Origin: Parus major
Lineage: Eukaryota > Chordata > Aves > Passeriformes > Paridae
DNA: 64,000 nt
NCBI RefSeq assembly: GCF_001522545.3
Contig: NC_031768.1
Location: 110,551,212-110,615,211, forward strand
Direction: 5' to 3'
Shown here: piece after piece, positions 50,117-62,110 of the stretch
Layout of the letters: each line of letters begins with the position of its first letter
Numbering within the stretch: position 1 is the stretch's first letter
Notes under the pieces: model-generated
Told to the model about the DNA's origin: nothing
The model's database searches: none
Seen by the model: the letters and a program-made list of their open reading frames with translations, nothing else
Position numbers and translations under genes: made by a program

Positions 50117-50166
50117 ATTGGGAGTTTTAGAGAGAAGGGACCATTGGGAGATATCTTAAAACATGA

Positions 50167-50172
50167 TTTATT
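50167..50172 (-). terminator. Poly-A signal AATAAA inside the solo LTR
   Basis: AATAAA on the minus strand, about 260 nt downstream of the TATA box. The order is that of an LTR R region. It could serve as a cryptic polyadenylation site for minus-strand transcripts. Confidence 0.45.
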
Positions 50173-50432
50173 CTTCTTGTGCAACCTCGTGAAGTCGTGA
50201 GAGCATCTTCACCATCTTCACCAGATGTTCGTGGTCAGTGGTCACAAGACTACAGGTCACAAGGCCTTTTAAAGGTTAACCAATAAACTATTGCCACAAA
50301 AGAATGTTTCTACTTTCACACCAGTAGTTAATTATTTTTTGTTTCATACATCTCTGCCCCAGTGCAGACTTTCTTAGCCAATCATAAAACGACACACAAA
50401 ACTACTTGCTATACCTTAAACTTCTTATTATC

Positions 50433-50440
50433 TTTATATA
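50433..50440 (-). promoter_or_regulatory. TATA box TATATAAA inside the solo LTR
   Basis: The plus-strand tttatata is TATATAAA on the minus strand. It lies about 210 bp from the LTR 5' end, as expected for a U3 promoter. Transcription would start near 50405 and run leftward. Activity is not shown. Confidence 0.45.
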
Positions 50441-50650
50441 AGATATAGATACTTCTATATCTTAACTTTAAAACTTTAAAACTTTCCACTACCTAGCTTA
50501 ATTTTTCTATCTAAACTACAAACTCACATTCTTATTCATGGTTTTAAGTCTGAAACTCTTTTCCGAGGCCTTGGGTCGAACCCTGTGCTCATGTCTAAGT
50601 TTGAGCTGCATACACAAGATTTTGAGAACTTTCTGTGCTCAGAATTCCTA

Positions 50651-50659
50651 CAGAGAATT
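50651..50659 (+). repeat. Right 9-bp direct repeat flanking the solo LTR
   Basis: An exact match (cagagaatt) to 50108-50116. The first two bases also form the LTR's terminal CA/TG, so the true duplication is probably shorter than 9 bp. Confidence 0.6.
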
Positions 50660-53600
50660 CATTCAGAAATAACTTGAGAGATCTTCCTTGTGCCTGGAGG
50701 CTCTGGAGGAGCTGCCCTTGGCGCCTTTCCTGTGGAAGTGAAGCTTTCCTGCCGCAGCTGCTGCTTTCCTGCCAGGCATGGGGTTAAATCCCAGGAGCAG
50801 GCAGCATTCAGGGGTGCAGTGGGTGATGTGACATGAATCATTACTGTTGGACTTTGGATACCACCCCCTCTTTGGCCCAGAAGAGGATGGGGAGAAAGCT
50901 TGTGTGATTTTGCATGATTTTAGTGCGTTGATGCTCTGCGGACGCAGAGGTGAGATGAGGGTGGTTTATGCTGCTGGAAACAAAATGCTGATGCTTTCAG
51001 GTCTCACTGGGTTTTGTTGCAGTCATGAGCTTACCCAGAAAGAGGAAAATCTGTCTTTAAAAAACAGCTTTCTCTTTAGTGTGCAAAGTTTCATTGTGAT
51101 TGTGGGATAAAGGTTCTGATTCAGCTTTTTAAAAGGTTTTAGTTGCAGCTGTCATGATGACAAAAGCCCTGAATTTTATTCTTTATCTCTACTAGAAAGA
51201 AAAACACTCTTAATTTACTTGGGTATTTTAGTTCAGTTAGTGTGAAGAACAAGAAAATCATAACATCAGCTGTCTTTGACTCTGTGTTACTGGTTCCAAA
51301 AATGCCCAACTGAGTTTTCACTTCTCTAGCTGAACACGGCATTTCATCAGTGCCATACACTCTGCTTCGTCAGATACTTGGATAACAGCAGGAAAAACCA
51401 CTGCACACACCTCTCTTAAGCACCCATGATATTTACAGTATCACTGACTGTCATTTCCTGTGTCACTCTGAGGCTCTGGTAGAGACCAAATCATTTTACA
51501 GCTCTTTGAAAATTGTTATAAAATGCTTTAATTATTATTTTTTTTTAACATGAGTTTCAACATAATCAGTGGTAGGGCCAGCTAAGGGTTGCACTGAATC
51601 TTCTTGTACCAGAGGATTATTAATCATGAAGAAGAAAAAGGATCATAAGCTCAAATTAGTTTTTTAGTGTTGAAGAATTTGCATCTCACCCCAGAAGTGC
51701 AGCCCTGAGGTCAGGCTGCTGAGGGTCCAGAGAGGAACAAAATAATTTGTTTAACAAACTAAGGTTGATGCCTTTTTATGTTTACAGGGATACAGTGGTG
51801 CAGTCTGTATGGGAATACTTGGAAGGTTTTGTGACTTTGGGTCAGTGAATTAAAAATACCCCACTTTTATTTAGAACAGTTTTCAGAAAAGTATGTTCAG
51901 AAGGAGGTTTCATACTTCTAGGTGACATCAGACAGAGCCTGAGAATTTTCAGCACCACAATTCCAAACTTATCTGCTTACTGATGTTATTTGATAATAAG
52001 TGGAGGTCATTTTGTTTAATTTCCTTTAAAGAAAAGAATTTTTTTCCCTTTATGCTTTTCTTTTAAGTTGCTCACATGAAACTTTTCACTGTTAAACAGA
52101 ATCATAAGGCAGTTCTTTATCTAAGAAGGTGGTTAACACATCTGAAAGTTCTAATTTATTTACTGCAGATAATATTGAGACTGAATATGAAAATAATAGA
52201 GAAATCCTCAAGAACAGAGGTGTTTTAATTAAGCACAAAGAGAAAGAAGATATCTAATAAGAGTAGCTATCATTAATTATCAGGGAAAAAGTGTATGAAG
52301 TGTTCACTTGAAATTAATTTCCAACAAAACACTTTGCAGATATGTCTTAATGCAGCACATAATGTGTGAAATTCATTACAACAAGGTATCAGCCTGGCCA
52401 AGAACTCAGGAAGATTTAAATGTGATTCAGTATTTCTATAAGTAACTAAAATATCTACTGTAATATTTTCTGGGAGGTATACAGTGTCCTAAAAGGTCAG
52501 GAGATGAGACTTTTATGCATAAATAAATAAAGTTTAGAATCTGTACATTAAGAGCAAAAGTCACTATGCCACTTCTGCCTCGTTTGTGGAAAATACAAAG
52601 CAGAAGTTTGGATTCTGTGGTTTTGATGCTGTTGGTTTATTTCTTGTTTGTTTCTTTGAGGGATTTTTGTTTGTTTGAGGGCTTCTTGGTTTGTTAGAGT
52701 TGGATTTTTTTAAATCTTGCATTTAATTTTTGGAAATGTGGTTCTGTACTTGCAGAGAATCATATTAAATTCCTTTCAATATATTATTAAAGCTAGTATT
52801 GAACAATATAGGGGTTTCCTAGGACAAGCCCATTTTCCCTTGTGCTGAAGGTGTCTCACAGCTGTAATTAGTGGGGTGGTGAGTGTTGGGGCAGAGTCCT
52901 CACACTGTGCTGCTGTCATGAGTCTGATCCCAAAGATCCTGACCCAGTGAGCCTTCCTGAGGAAGCCTTGCCCTGCAGGATGATGCTGGCTCACAGCAGC
53001 AGCGGAGTTCTAGAACAGGAGCTGCCCTTAGAGGGATGTGCTGTGCAGGAGTCTCAAGGATGAATGCCTGCTTGCCTGGTAGCTGAGAAAGAAACCAGGC
53101 AAAAAACCCCAAAGTTGTCTCCTTCCTAGAGAAACTGGATCTTTTTGGATTATTTTCATGACTTTAGAGACATAGACATGCTAACTTTACCTTCATTTCT
53201 TCATGCTGCTTCTTTGAAAGCATGTTAATTCAGGTTTTACAAATTAATACTTTATGACTGTGAATATATTTTTATAAGTTAGATTAAATGTCAGCATTCC
53301 AGGGACAGAATCAGTTGAAATAATCAATCTGCCAAACTATGCCAATATACAGTTTAATTTCATTGTGAAATACTGCTTAGGGGCCAGCAGAAAACACTGG
53401 TGTATTTTTCCATCCCTGCACAAGAAATTATCAGGTTAATGCAATGAATTGCTTTGAACTTAAAAGTTGTTGTTGTCCTATTGCAAGATGTTGAGATAGT
53501 GTTGGTTGTTGAAGTATTAATTTGACTAAATTTCCACTGGAGATTTTTCATTAACTCTGTTTTCCATATTAAATCATCTATTGGGGAATTCTGTTCATAA

Positions 53601-54388
53601 TGGAAAATGTGCTCCAATTGCTCATATTATTTGGATAGGTACATTGAGGGTTCTTTTCTGAAAGGTAGAATGTTAGCTAGACCAAAATGAAGTGATCCCA
53701 GGAGTAGTGGTTGTCATAGATGACTTTTTTTGACTTTGGAGAATTATACAGAGCAGCCATTGGTAGGTGGTAAAAATGAATTCAGGGGAAAACATCCTGA
53801 GCTACCTTCCTGTTTCAGGCTGGTTTGTCCTGGGGCTTAGCAAAATTAACAGCAGAAATGACTGGAGCTCCTATCAGTGTCTGGGAACCCCAAGAAAATT
53901 CAGAACACTGTTACCTGATGGTGCTTTCCTCTAATACAGATGGGTTCATTCTCGATATTGATCTTCAAGTACATTCTGTCCCATTCTCAGTAATTTATTT
54001 TAGAGCATTGTTTTTCCTTAGGTGAATGAATTTGGCATAAAGACAAATCACCTGAATGTTTCTGCAAGGAGATGCCTCGGTTTCAGCTGAAATTAGGCAC
54101 TGAGTTAAAAATGTGGAGTTAATCCAGAAGGATGCCTGTATAAAAGAGGGATAATTTGAACTCTTAGTGGGCCCAGCAGATCACATGTGGTGAGTGAAAT
54201 GGGAGTCTGGAAGAGATTTTCAGAAATACTTTCATTAAGTGATAGTTAATCACTTGAAGAGTGATGATGAAAATTATAATTACCTGTACTTTTTCCGCTA
54301 CCTGACATTCAAGTGGCGGACTGAATGCATTCTCCAAGAATAAAGGATTTGATCATGGAATTAAAGAAGCATGGCTGAAGAAATAAAA
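50660..54388. other. Unique noncoding stretch, no gene seen
   Basis: Nothing recognisable as a gene or interspersed repeat. AT-rich sequence at about 52130-52400 has several TAATTA-type cores (tttaattaag, cattaattatc, gaaattaattt) and looks like a candidate conserved noncoding element by composition only. The GC-richer segment 52840-53110 contains no recognised exon. Confidence 0.5.
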
Positions 54389-54408
54389 TGTGTGTGTGTG
54401 TGTGTGTA
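54389..54408 (+). repeat. (TG)n microsatellite, about 10 units
   Basis: An uninterrupted TG run after 'aataaaa', ending 'tatcc'. It is likely polymorphic in length. Confidence 0.95.
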
Positions 54409-54566
54409 TCCTTCCATTTGTTCCAGCGCACTCTTGTGAAGTTTTCACTTTGTCTTTCGCTGCAGTCACTGGCTTTGTAGCCATCAAGCACCTCTGAGTT
54501 TGTGGGACTGAGTGTTAAAGTCCATTTGGATTTTTATGACAGGCTGCATCACATCTTTTATTCTTC

Positions 54567-54592
54567 ATATATATATATATAATATTATATTT
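54567..54592 (+). repeat. (AT)7 microsatellite with AT-rich extension
   Basis: Seven AT units at 54567-54580 followed by aatattatattt. A simple repeat with no other signal. Confidence 0.9.
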
Positions 54593-57500
54593 CCCACATT
54601 CCAGATTTAAAAAAAATCCTTAATGCTGGAAACTTGAAAATGAAGAAGACCAACCCCAAAAAGGCAAAGACTTCCTATTGCAGCCAGACCCAAGAATATC
54701 TTTAGTATTGAGCACAGCAGAAATATCCAGTTCTGTCATACCCATTTATCAAAAAAACAGAGTATTTTTTCCTTTCTTTTGTAAGGATGTTTTTGATTCT
54801 TCCTAATTTTCAGTATTCCAGAGAACCAAAGGACTCATGTTTATTTGGGAATAGTTCCTGTCACTGAATTTCAAGAGCTTTGGTGCTTTTAAGTGTGCTG
54901 TTTTAAATATTTGGCTGGTGTTTCAGGGTGAAAATAGAATCTGAACACTTGAAAATGTTGGTGTTTGCTTCAGGTACATTAAGAGGCATCCATGAAGCAT
55001 TTCACTGAACTAACATGAGGAGTTTCTTGTCAATAAAATAAAATACTGTAAATAAATATAATGATAGTATTTTCATCAACTCTCTGGAGTCTTTTTGTGA
55101 GAGGAGAGCAGACTGAGAACTGTTTGAGTTCTCCTTAAATGACTGCCTGGTTTTAATTTTGATTTTTTAGTTGCATCTAAAGCATGAGATTTTTAAGTCA
55201 TCTGTGTAAGCAAGATAGGCAACCCAAGGTTTATTTATAAGCAATATTTGGGGGTTTTTGCAAAGCAAACATAAAAAATCTAATGGCAATTTTATATCAA
55301 AACTCTTAAAAGATAATCCAAATGTTTTACAATATTGACAATTGTAGAGCAGTACACAGTACTCATCTGCCTGCTGTGCTTTTGCAATCCATTTTTTGTC
55401 TTGGCAAAATGGAGTTGAAGTGGAAAAATATTTGTGCTAACCACCCATTTATTTCTTCCTGATGAAGTTTTTCTGCTGTGGAAGTATGGTGGCACTTCCC
55501 TGAGTTGTGCAGAATGTAAATGATGATGCTCAAGTCCTCCCATGCAGAGATCCTGATGAAAAACTGCTGCTCAAATGTTGTCAAGAAATTGCTGCCGTAT
55601 GTTGTGGATATCAAATGTCTTTGCTGGCTGTAAATTAGCAAACATCCCATGTTCTATTACATTAATTGCAGATATTTCTTCTTAAGGATAGCATTTGTTA
55701 ATGTATTTCTAGTCAATTTGTTTTAATAAATACCAATTTTACTTCAGTGTTTGTCTGAAAAGCCAGACTTGAATGGGTTATAAATCTGCTGGGTTTTTCT
55801 CTGCACATTGTGACTGCCAACTTCATGTTAGTGCTGTTTAAGAGAGGAAAGAGATATTATCCTTTAATTTGTTATTGTTGTTGTTTTGTTGGTGTTCTTT
55901 TTCCCCACGCCAAAAATTCAGATGCATTTCTTTAAGAGAATGGACATATGCAAACATATATGTATATATTTATATATGTATATGTTTATATATATATATA
56001 TATATGCTAAATGCTGAGTTAGGGATGTTAGCACTTATTAACTGTATTCCAGCTCTGTTATGTTATAATATCTGTCGTCTATCAATGTTTTCTACTAGAA
56101 TCTTTTAGGAACCCCTAAATCTGAGATAAGTAATTTACTGCCTGGATTTCCTGCATGTCCTGTTATCACTACTGTGGATTGTCCATGGTGATATTCTCCT
56201 CTCATTCAATAAAAAAAAAAAAACAACAGCTTTATTGTTGCTATTTTTTATTATAAATTTTGCCCACTCAAAGCATCTTATGGACTGATCTGTATGAATA
56301 TTTAGCCTACTTTCTTGTTTGATTTGCCAGTCTGTTAGCAGGTTTCTTCTTCCCCTGAGATAAAATGATATTCTTGCATTTGTAACTGTTCAACAGATTG
56401 ACATGAAGGACCAGGTGCTCTAAAATGGAAATAGCCTCTCCTGAGAAGGCAAGAGATTGATATCTGTGTAGATATTGCTGTTCATAACACAGTTCTGTCT
56501 GCAGCTTGGAAAAATTACCTCCCTATTTATTTTTTTCTGTTGCTTTGTGCCAACGAGCACCAACTGTTAACGTTACACAAAGTACACACAACACTTTGTC
56601 TGTTGCAAAATGATAATGACTGATGTCACAGATTTGCAATTAATGGCTCCAATGAAAGTAATTTATAAGTAATTTTCCAGGAAGTCACCAAGTTTAAAAA
56701 ACTTGGGGACTTATTTGGACTTGGAATTTGTTCTGCAAATCTGGTCTTTAAGTAGGGCTGCTGTAAACTTTCACAATAGTATCTTGGCTTTCTGATTAAT
56801 TTATTGGCTGGTCACAGGTAGTAAAAGGCTATATGTATTTTGCTCAGGTCTGCTTCTTTGCTCATTCCAGTAATATTTTTGTTGTTGTTTCCAATTCTGA
56901 GAATAAATTGGCTTTTTGTGTTTTACAATTTTATGTTCATCAATCAGCTCATAGTCACTGCAGGGGTGCTGGGAATCAAGGATTGGGTTCTTTGTTGGAA
57001 ATATCCAGCATTTTCTTTACTGTTTTCCTGTTACAGTCAGTTGTCACATCTGCAAAGCAAAATGAAGGTGAAATTGTAGACTGACTTTTTGCTGCTAATT
57101 CTCACCCTACTAGTTTGAATTTCAGGGTCCTGCTAGCATGTTACAAACCTGAGAACTGCACAGAGGTTTTTCCTCTGCAATTGGACCATTTGTACTTTTA
57201 AGTTTAAGGATATTCAGATTTTAGAAGTAAATTTTTGCTTTGGGGGTGACATATATACTCAGGACTGAAATGCTGTTAACCCAATGCAGGTGTGTGCAAG
57301 CTAGCACTTGGTAAAAATACCTTTCTGGGTGTCAGCTGTGATACTTTAGGTCCAGTGCTCAGGGAATGCCACAGTTTTGAACTTCAAATTGGCATATTGC
57401 TTTCAGAAGAGTGTTGCTCTGTGTGCATTTGATTTAAAATAGCTGAAAGTATTTGTGTGAGACAAGCAGAAAATAGCCTGATGTGGTATGAGACTGCTTT

Positions 57501-60300
57501 GGCTCATTGAGTTCATATCTTGGCACCTGATAAATCAACTCACATGTTCATGTTCTTAAAGTACCACATAATAGATTAAACAGTCACGTTCTTTAGAGTG
57601 TTCTGTATGTAATTAAAATTCTCTGTATCTTGATTAAGAGTTTCCATTGATCTAATTGGAATGCAGAGTTACAGCTGCAGAAAACTTGAGCTGGGAGAGT
57701 GCCTCCATCTGCCTTTCTTACCTAGAAGAATTAGTATGTTGTTACTCAAAGGGGATAAATATCATAATTAAGAATTTTCAGTCAATTGACTTCTCTACTC
57801 CTGACTTGTATTTGAAGCTTCCTCACAGGACTCTGTCTGTGAAACATTTTTTTTTTTCTGACTATTTATTTGTATCCTTTCTGTTTTTTGGTGTTTATTT
57901 GTGTATGTTTGGGGTTTTTGTTTAGGGTTGTTTGGTTGTTTTTTTTCCTCTCCTATTTTAAAAGGGAGAGAGAAGAGTGGAGGTAACAGGAAATATTCTG
58001 GAGTGTGTTCAGGTCTCTGTCATGAGCCAGGGCTGGGCACAGAGTGTTTACAGGGATGCCTGTCCTGGATCCAAGGGATGCTCTGCAGTGGCTCCAGCAC
58101 AGAAGGGAAAAAAAGGAGAGGAGTAATATCATATCAAAGAAGGAAGCTCTAAAATATTCCCTAGTTCTGAAATAAATCTGCCCTGTTCTTTTGCAGTAGA
58201 ATTCCAAAATATTAAAAGAAATGCCAGTGGATCTTCAGAGATATCAACATTTCATTCTGTAAGGTTTACAGAAGGAAAAATATTGTGTCCTGCTTTTGGC
58301 ACAACGGAAAATTGAATAATAGAGAGGAAAATTGTGCAGGCAGTTGTTACTTTGCTTCTAGGTATTTTTAGGCAGTTTCCTTCTCAAATATAACTAAGCT
58401 CCCCAACATTTCATATTAGGTTAATAAGTAATTGTAATGGAGAACAAGGAGGCTGGTGAGCAATGATTAAAATGTGGTTGGTGCTGTCTCCATTGCCCAG
58501 ATGAATAGCAATATTAGTTTAAAACCTCAAATTCCTGCAGGAGATGATTTTCCAGCGTTGTATTTTCTTATCTCGAGTCACTTCATTATTAGTGTCTCAG
58601 ACTTGTTAATAATTTGAATTCATGTGTCTAAGAACAAGGAGCTCAATAAAAAGAGAACACTTATTTCCATATGCAAATTTCCCCCAGGCATATGGGGAGG
58701 TTTCCCTGGCAGAAGAAATGATGTATTTCCAGTTAAGGATGTCAAAAACATCGGGCTTAGGCAGTAGGGGCTCTTGTATGTGCCATTTCATAGAGTTTTT
58801 TCATGAAAAGCAAGTGCTTGGGGAAAAATGACCTCTTAAGGTGTGGTAGGGGTAGCATTTGCAGGAATAATTTTGTAGAGGATATGGCACATGACTGACC
58901 TTTGAGCTGGTGCCACTGGGTCAAAACCCCCCTCTCTGTTGCATGTTTATGAGTAAATGCATAGAAGCCCTTTGGGATTTAGTTTCTTGTTGAAATGTCA
59001 ATGAACTAAACAATGCTAAACAACTAATGCATCCTTTTCATTCAAATGAATCTGCATTGCCTGATAAAGGGGAAAGGGGACTATTTAACTGTGAAAGTTC
59101 TGGTGTGGTTAATTGCAATGTATGTGTTTCCAAAACTGAACAGTTCCATGTCAGAGAAGGGTTAGAGGGACTTGCTGACACCTTGAAGAGTTTGAGGATG
59201 CAGCAGCTGCCTCGTGCTGTGTACCCTTCTTGTTTCCACACTGTCATGGGGAATGCAGCAATCCATCACATTTATTTAGATGGAACAATGGCTATTCCAA
59301 CAGTTTTATAACCCTCCTTTATATTGCTATAGCCAAGGCCATTTTGTCATGGGCTTTTCAATTCCAGTGCCCATCATTTATCTGCATAACTAAAACCAGT
59401 GGTAAGCACATTTCTGCCACAGTGAGACTGATAATGGTTTCTGTTAAAGTCTTTTTAATGATTCAATTTGAAGCAGTGATTTCCAGAGGAAGGAAACTCC
59501 ATTTGTTAAGGGTCTTTTATTTTAATTATTTTAATATGAAAAGCGTAGCAGAGAATAATAAAAAAAAATAAATTATTTTTGCTTTTTTTAATATTCCAGA
59601 CTTGCAAAGAAGCAGCATGTACAATAGGAATGTGTCACTCCCCCCCAAAAAAGCTTTGTTTGTGGAAGAAGATGATGTGACTACAGATCCTATGGCTTCT
59701 TTCCTGTTCTAAGAAAATTCCAGGTTTTTGGACAAATGAACTGACGTTACTGCTTACATGGTTTTAATTGTGTTTGCAGTTCTGCTTTACCTCAAATTGG
59801 AGAAGAGTGGTTCAAGTGACTCTTTCTATAGAGAGTTTTAGCTCTCTGCTGCCACAGTGATGGTACCTGTGCCGAGCACAGGAATAGACCTGTGGATTTG
59901 TGCCTGTTCCTTTGAGTTCACACAGGTGGCGGATGATTTCCGGTGCAAGCAGCTCACCCCCGCATTTCCCCTTCAGTACTGAACTGCTGGCAGGCTCTCC
60001 TGATCCTAATTTATAGTTCTGTGCAAGCATATGAAGTGTTTAAAAAAAGGAAAAAATAAATACAGAAGCATTAATGAGGAGCTTATATTCATGTGATGAG
60101 AAATGTTAGTTACATAATGTATAATTTGCTATAATTCAGGAAATGGAATGAAGGCAGTGCCAGAACTTGCCTGTGAATAGTGCATGGATGGAGATAGTTG
60201 GGCTGCAGCAAATTGAGTCCCAAATGTTGTTCTTTTAAAATCTGTTGCTCAATCCAATCTCAGTGGAGCACTGAGATTCTCATCTTGAGAGCTGATCTTG
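54593..60300. other. Unique noncoding stretch with simple repeats
   Basis: No gene was recognised. Besides the TA-rich tract at 55955-56006 there is an A13 run at 56211-56223 preceded by 'ttcaat', a T11-type run near 57848-57857, and a C-rich/A-rich spot near 59640-59650. A small CpG cluster lies at about 59872-59966, with a 72-codon minus-strand open frame that I do not recognise. Confidence 0.5.
55955..56006 (+). repeat. Alternating TA-rich tract with (TA)9
   Basis: The tract acatatatgtatatatt... ends in an uninterrupted TA run at about 55987-56005. The left part is nearly self-complementary, so the tract could extrude a cruciform. The 79-codon plus frame across it (isoleucine/tyrosine rich) is an artefact of the repeat. 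Confidence 0.9.
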
Positions 60301-60328
60301 ATTTTAGAGAGCTCATTCTCTCTAAAAT
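60301..60328. repeat. Perfect hairpin, 11-bp stem and 6-nt loop
   Basis: attttagagag (60301-60311), loop ctcatt, then the exact reverse complement ctctctaaaat (60318-60328). Outside it two further pairs can form after a mismatch. No flanking repeat family was recognised. Confidence 0.85.
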
Positions 60329-61898
60329 GGAGTCAAAACTCAAATGTTTAATGTTTTTATATATGTACAGCAGCCACCTTAAGACAAATTTGTTTTTAAA
60401 AAGGACAAAGTCAATATGATAATCCTGTTTATTTGAACATTTTAATGATTTTGGTAGAGCTTTGCATTGAATTTCTTACATGAGTAAGCCATCTCATGAA
60501 ACACTTTCTACTTTATAAACCTGGGAAAAGTTGCCAGAAGATCTTTCCAGCATTGGAAAGCAAATGGCAAGGTTGGATTTCTGTGGTGGCACAGACCAAC
60601 CACATTGAAGCATTGCATTGCATGAAGGGAACTTCTGAACTGCAATGGTTTAAAGAGTTCCAGATTAGTTTTTTTTATTTTTTTTTTTTTAATGGGGATC
60701 CAGGCTTAGTGAAACAAGGTGAGTAACTTAATTATAAATTATGTATAAAAGACAAAGTCTTCCCCTTCCTAGGGGCCTGGATTTTTAATAGTTTCCTATA
60801 TTCAGGTTGCCATGCTTTGAGGTGACTAAAAGAAATTTGTTATTAGAGGTATCATGGTGTGCCTTAAACCTACTTTTAAGACTTGCAGGTATCTTCCAAG
60901 TAAAACTAAGAGGATCATCGCCCTTTGCGAGGGTCATAATAATTTATAAAATGGAGTGTGGAAAATTTACTGGATTTCTGAGACACTACTCAGCAGAGTG
61001 GATAATGAAATCCCAGTGAACCCTTGTAGTCTGAAATGTTACAGTTCAGTCTCAGCTGATCACCTATGAAGTTAAAAATCATCTCCTTTTCAGCAGCTGC
61101 ACTTTGTCTTGCCCTTTGTGTATACAAAGCCTTTTAGGGCAGGGACTCAGCTGGCCACAGGCTTGTGGCAGTCAGTGATCCTCATGACTTTTCACTACTG
61201 CAATATGAGGGGACAGACTCTCATCTTTTGTGCCTGACTATTGTTCAGCACGTTTTTGTATTTATGGCATGCACAGGAAATTCTTAAAAAATGTTTCAAG
61301 TCTTGATTTCTCTTTTTAAGCAATCCCTGGGATGCTTCCTAGGCTGATTAGCATTCAGTAGGTGCTGATGGGTAATGCAACTTTACTGGTAAATAATCTT
61401 GTTTACATTTGAGTTTAAATCTTTTTTTTTTTCTGTAGTCAGAATGTGGAGAAAAAGGAATTTCAGCAGAAAATGAATTTCTCTGTGTTCCACCTTTTGT
61501 GAGTTGTGCCATTGGGAAAAAAATAAAGTCAAGAGAAAGACTACCAAAGGAGAGCGTTGTCCTACTTTTTATGTTTTGTGACTTAAAATTTATAAATTAT
61601 TTAACTCCTTGCATTGCTTTAAACATTATATAAAGGGAAGTTTTACGTGCAAACTCCCCAGAATCTGGGTGTCATGGATGTTTGAAAAATGAACGAAGAT
61701 GCAGTGTTCTGCAGCCCCTCATCCTCTGGCATTTTCTTTCAAGTCCAGAATCCCAAATTTCTGCACTTCCCTTTTCCCTGTTGAACAGCTTCTGGTGACA
61801 AGAGCTTCTCAGAACGATCCTTGTATCTTCCTGTGCTGCTTTCAGCATTGCAGGGGTGTCCCAGGTAGAGCTGCCAGGTTCATTGCTTTCCATTTGGC
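60329..61898. other. Unique noncoding stretch, no gene seen
   Basis: No gene or interspersed repeat was recognised. A T8-A-T13 tract lies at 60669-60690 and a T11-type run near 61423-61433. The 61699-62193 open frame begins in the last 200 bp and is discussed with the minisatellite. Confidence 0.55.
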
Positions 61899-61900
61899 AC

Positions 61901-62110
61901 CTCTGATCACGTCCTGCTCACCTCTGATCACATCTTGCTCACCTCTGATCACGTCTTGTTCACCTCTGATCACATCTTGTTCACCTCTGATCACGTCTTG
62001 TTCACCTCTGATCACACCTTGCTCACCTCTGATCACACCTTGCTCACCTCTGATCACGTCTTGCTCACCTCTGATCACACCTTGCTCACCTCTGATCACA
62101 TCCTGCTCTC
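61901..62110 (+). repeat. 21-bp minisatellite, 10 copies
   Basis: Ten head-to-tail copies of a 21-bp unit, consensus ctctgatcacgtcttgctca plus c, with starts every 21 bp from 61901 to 62090. Every unit contains the palindrome TGATCA. Differences fall at a few positions, mainly acgtc/acatc/acacc and tgctc/tgttc. The first five units alternate acg, aca, acg, aca, acg, suggesting growth by two-unit steps. Because 21 is a multiple of 3, a stop-free unit leaves whole frames open: 61699-62193 (plus, 164 codons, LITSCSP repeats), 61935-62159 (plus, SDHVLFT-like repeats) and 61842-62129 (minus, RGEQDVI repeats). Open frames on both strands argue against coding. Confidence 0.95.

Larger units (their letters stand above)
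50117..50652 (-). mobile_element. Probable solo LTR of an avian endogenous retrovirus
   Basis: Read on the minus strand, the element begins TGTAGGAATTC at 50652 and runs for about 536 bp to near 50117; a canonical CA end would instead fall at 50119. It has ordered LTR signals: a TATATAAA box (minus strand, 50440-50433) and an AATAAA poly-A signal (50172-50167). The spacing suits a U3-R-U5 layout with a short U5. It differs in composition from both flanks. No primer-binding site, gag, pol or env adjoins it, so it is best explained as a solo LTR left by recombination. The family assignment is uncertain; I recall similar LTRs in songbirds but cannot name the entry. Confidence 0.6.

Noticed and set aside
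56211..56223. Poly-A run after 'ttcaat' as the tail of a processed retrocopy
   Set aside because: The upstream sequence is not recognisable as any transcript and no target-site duplication was found around it.
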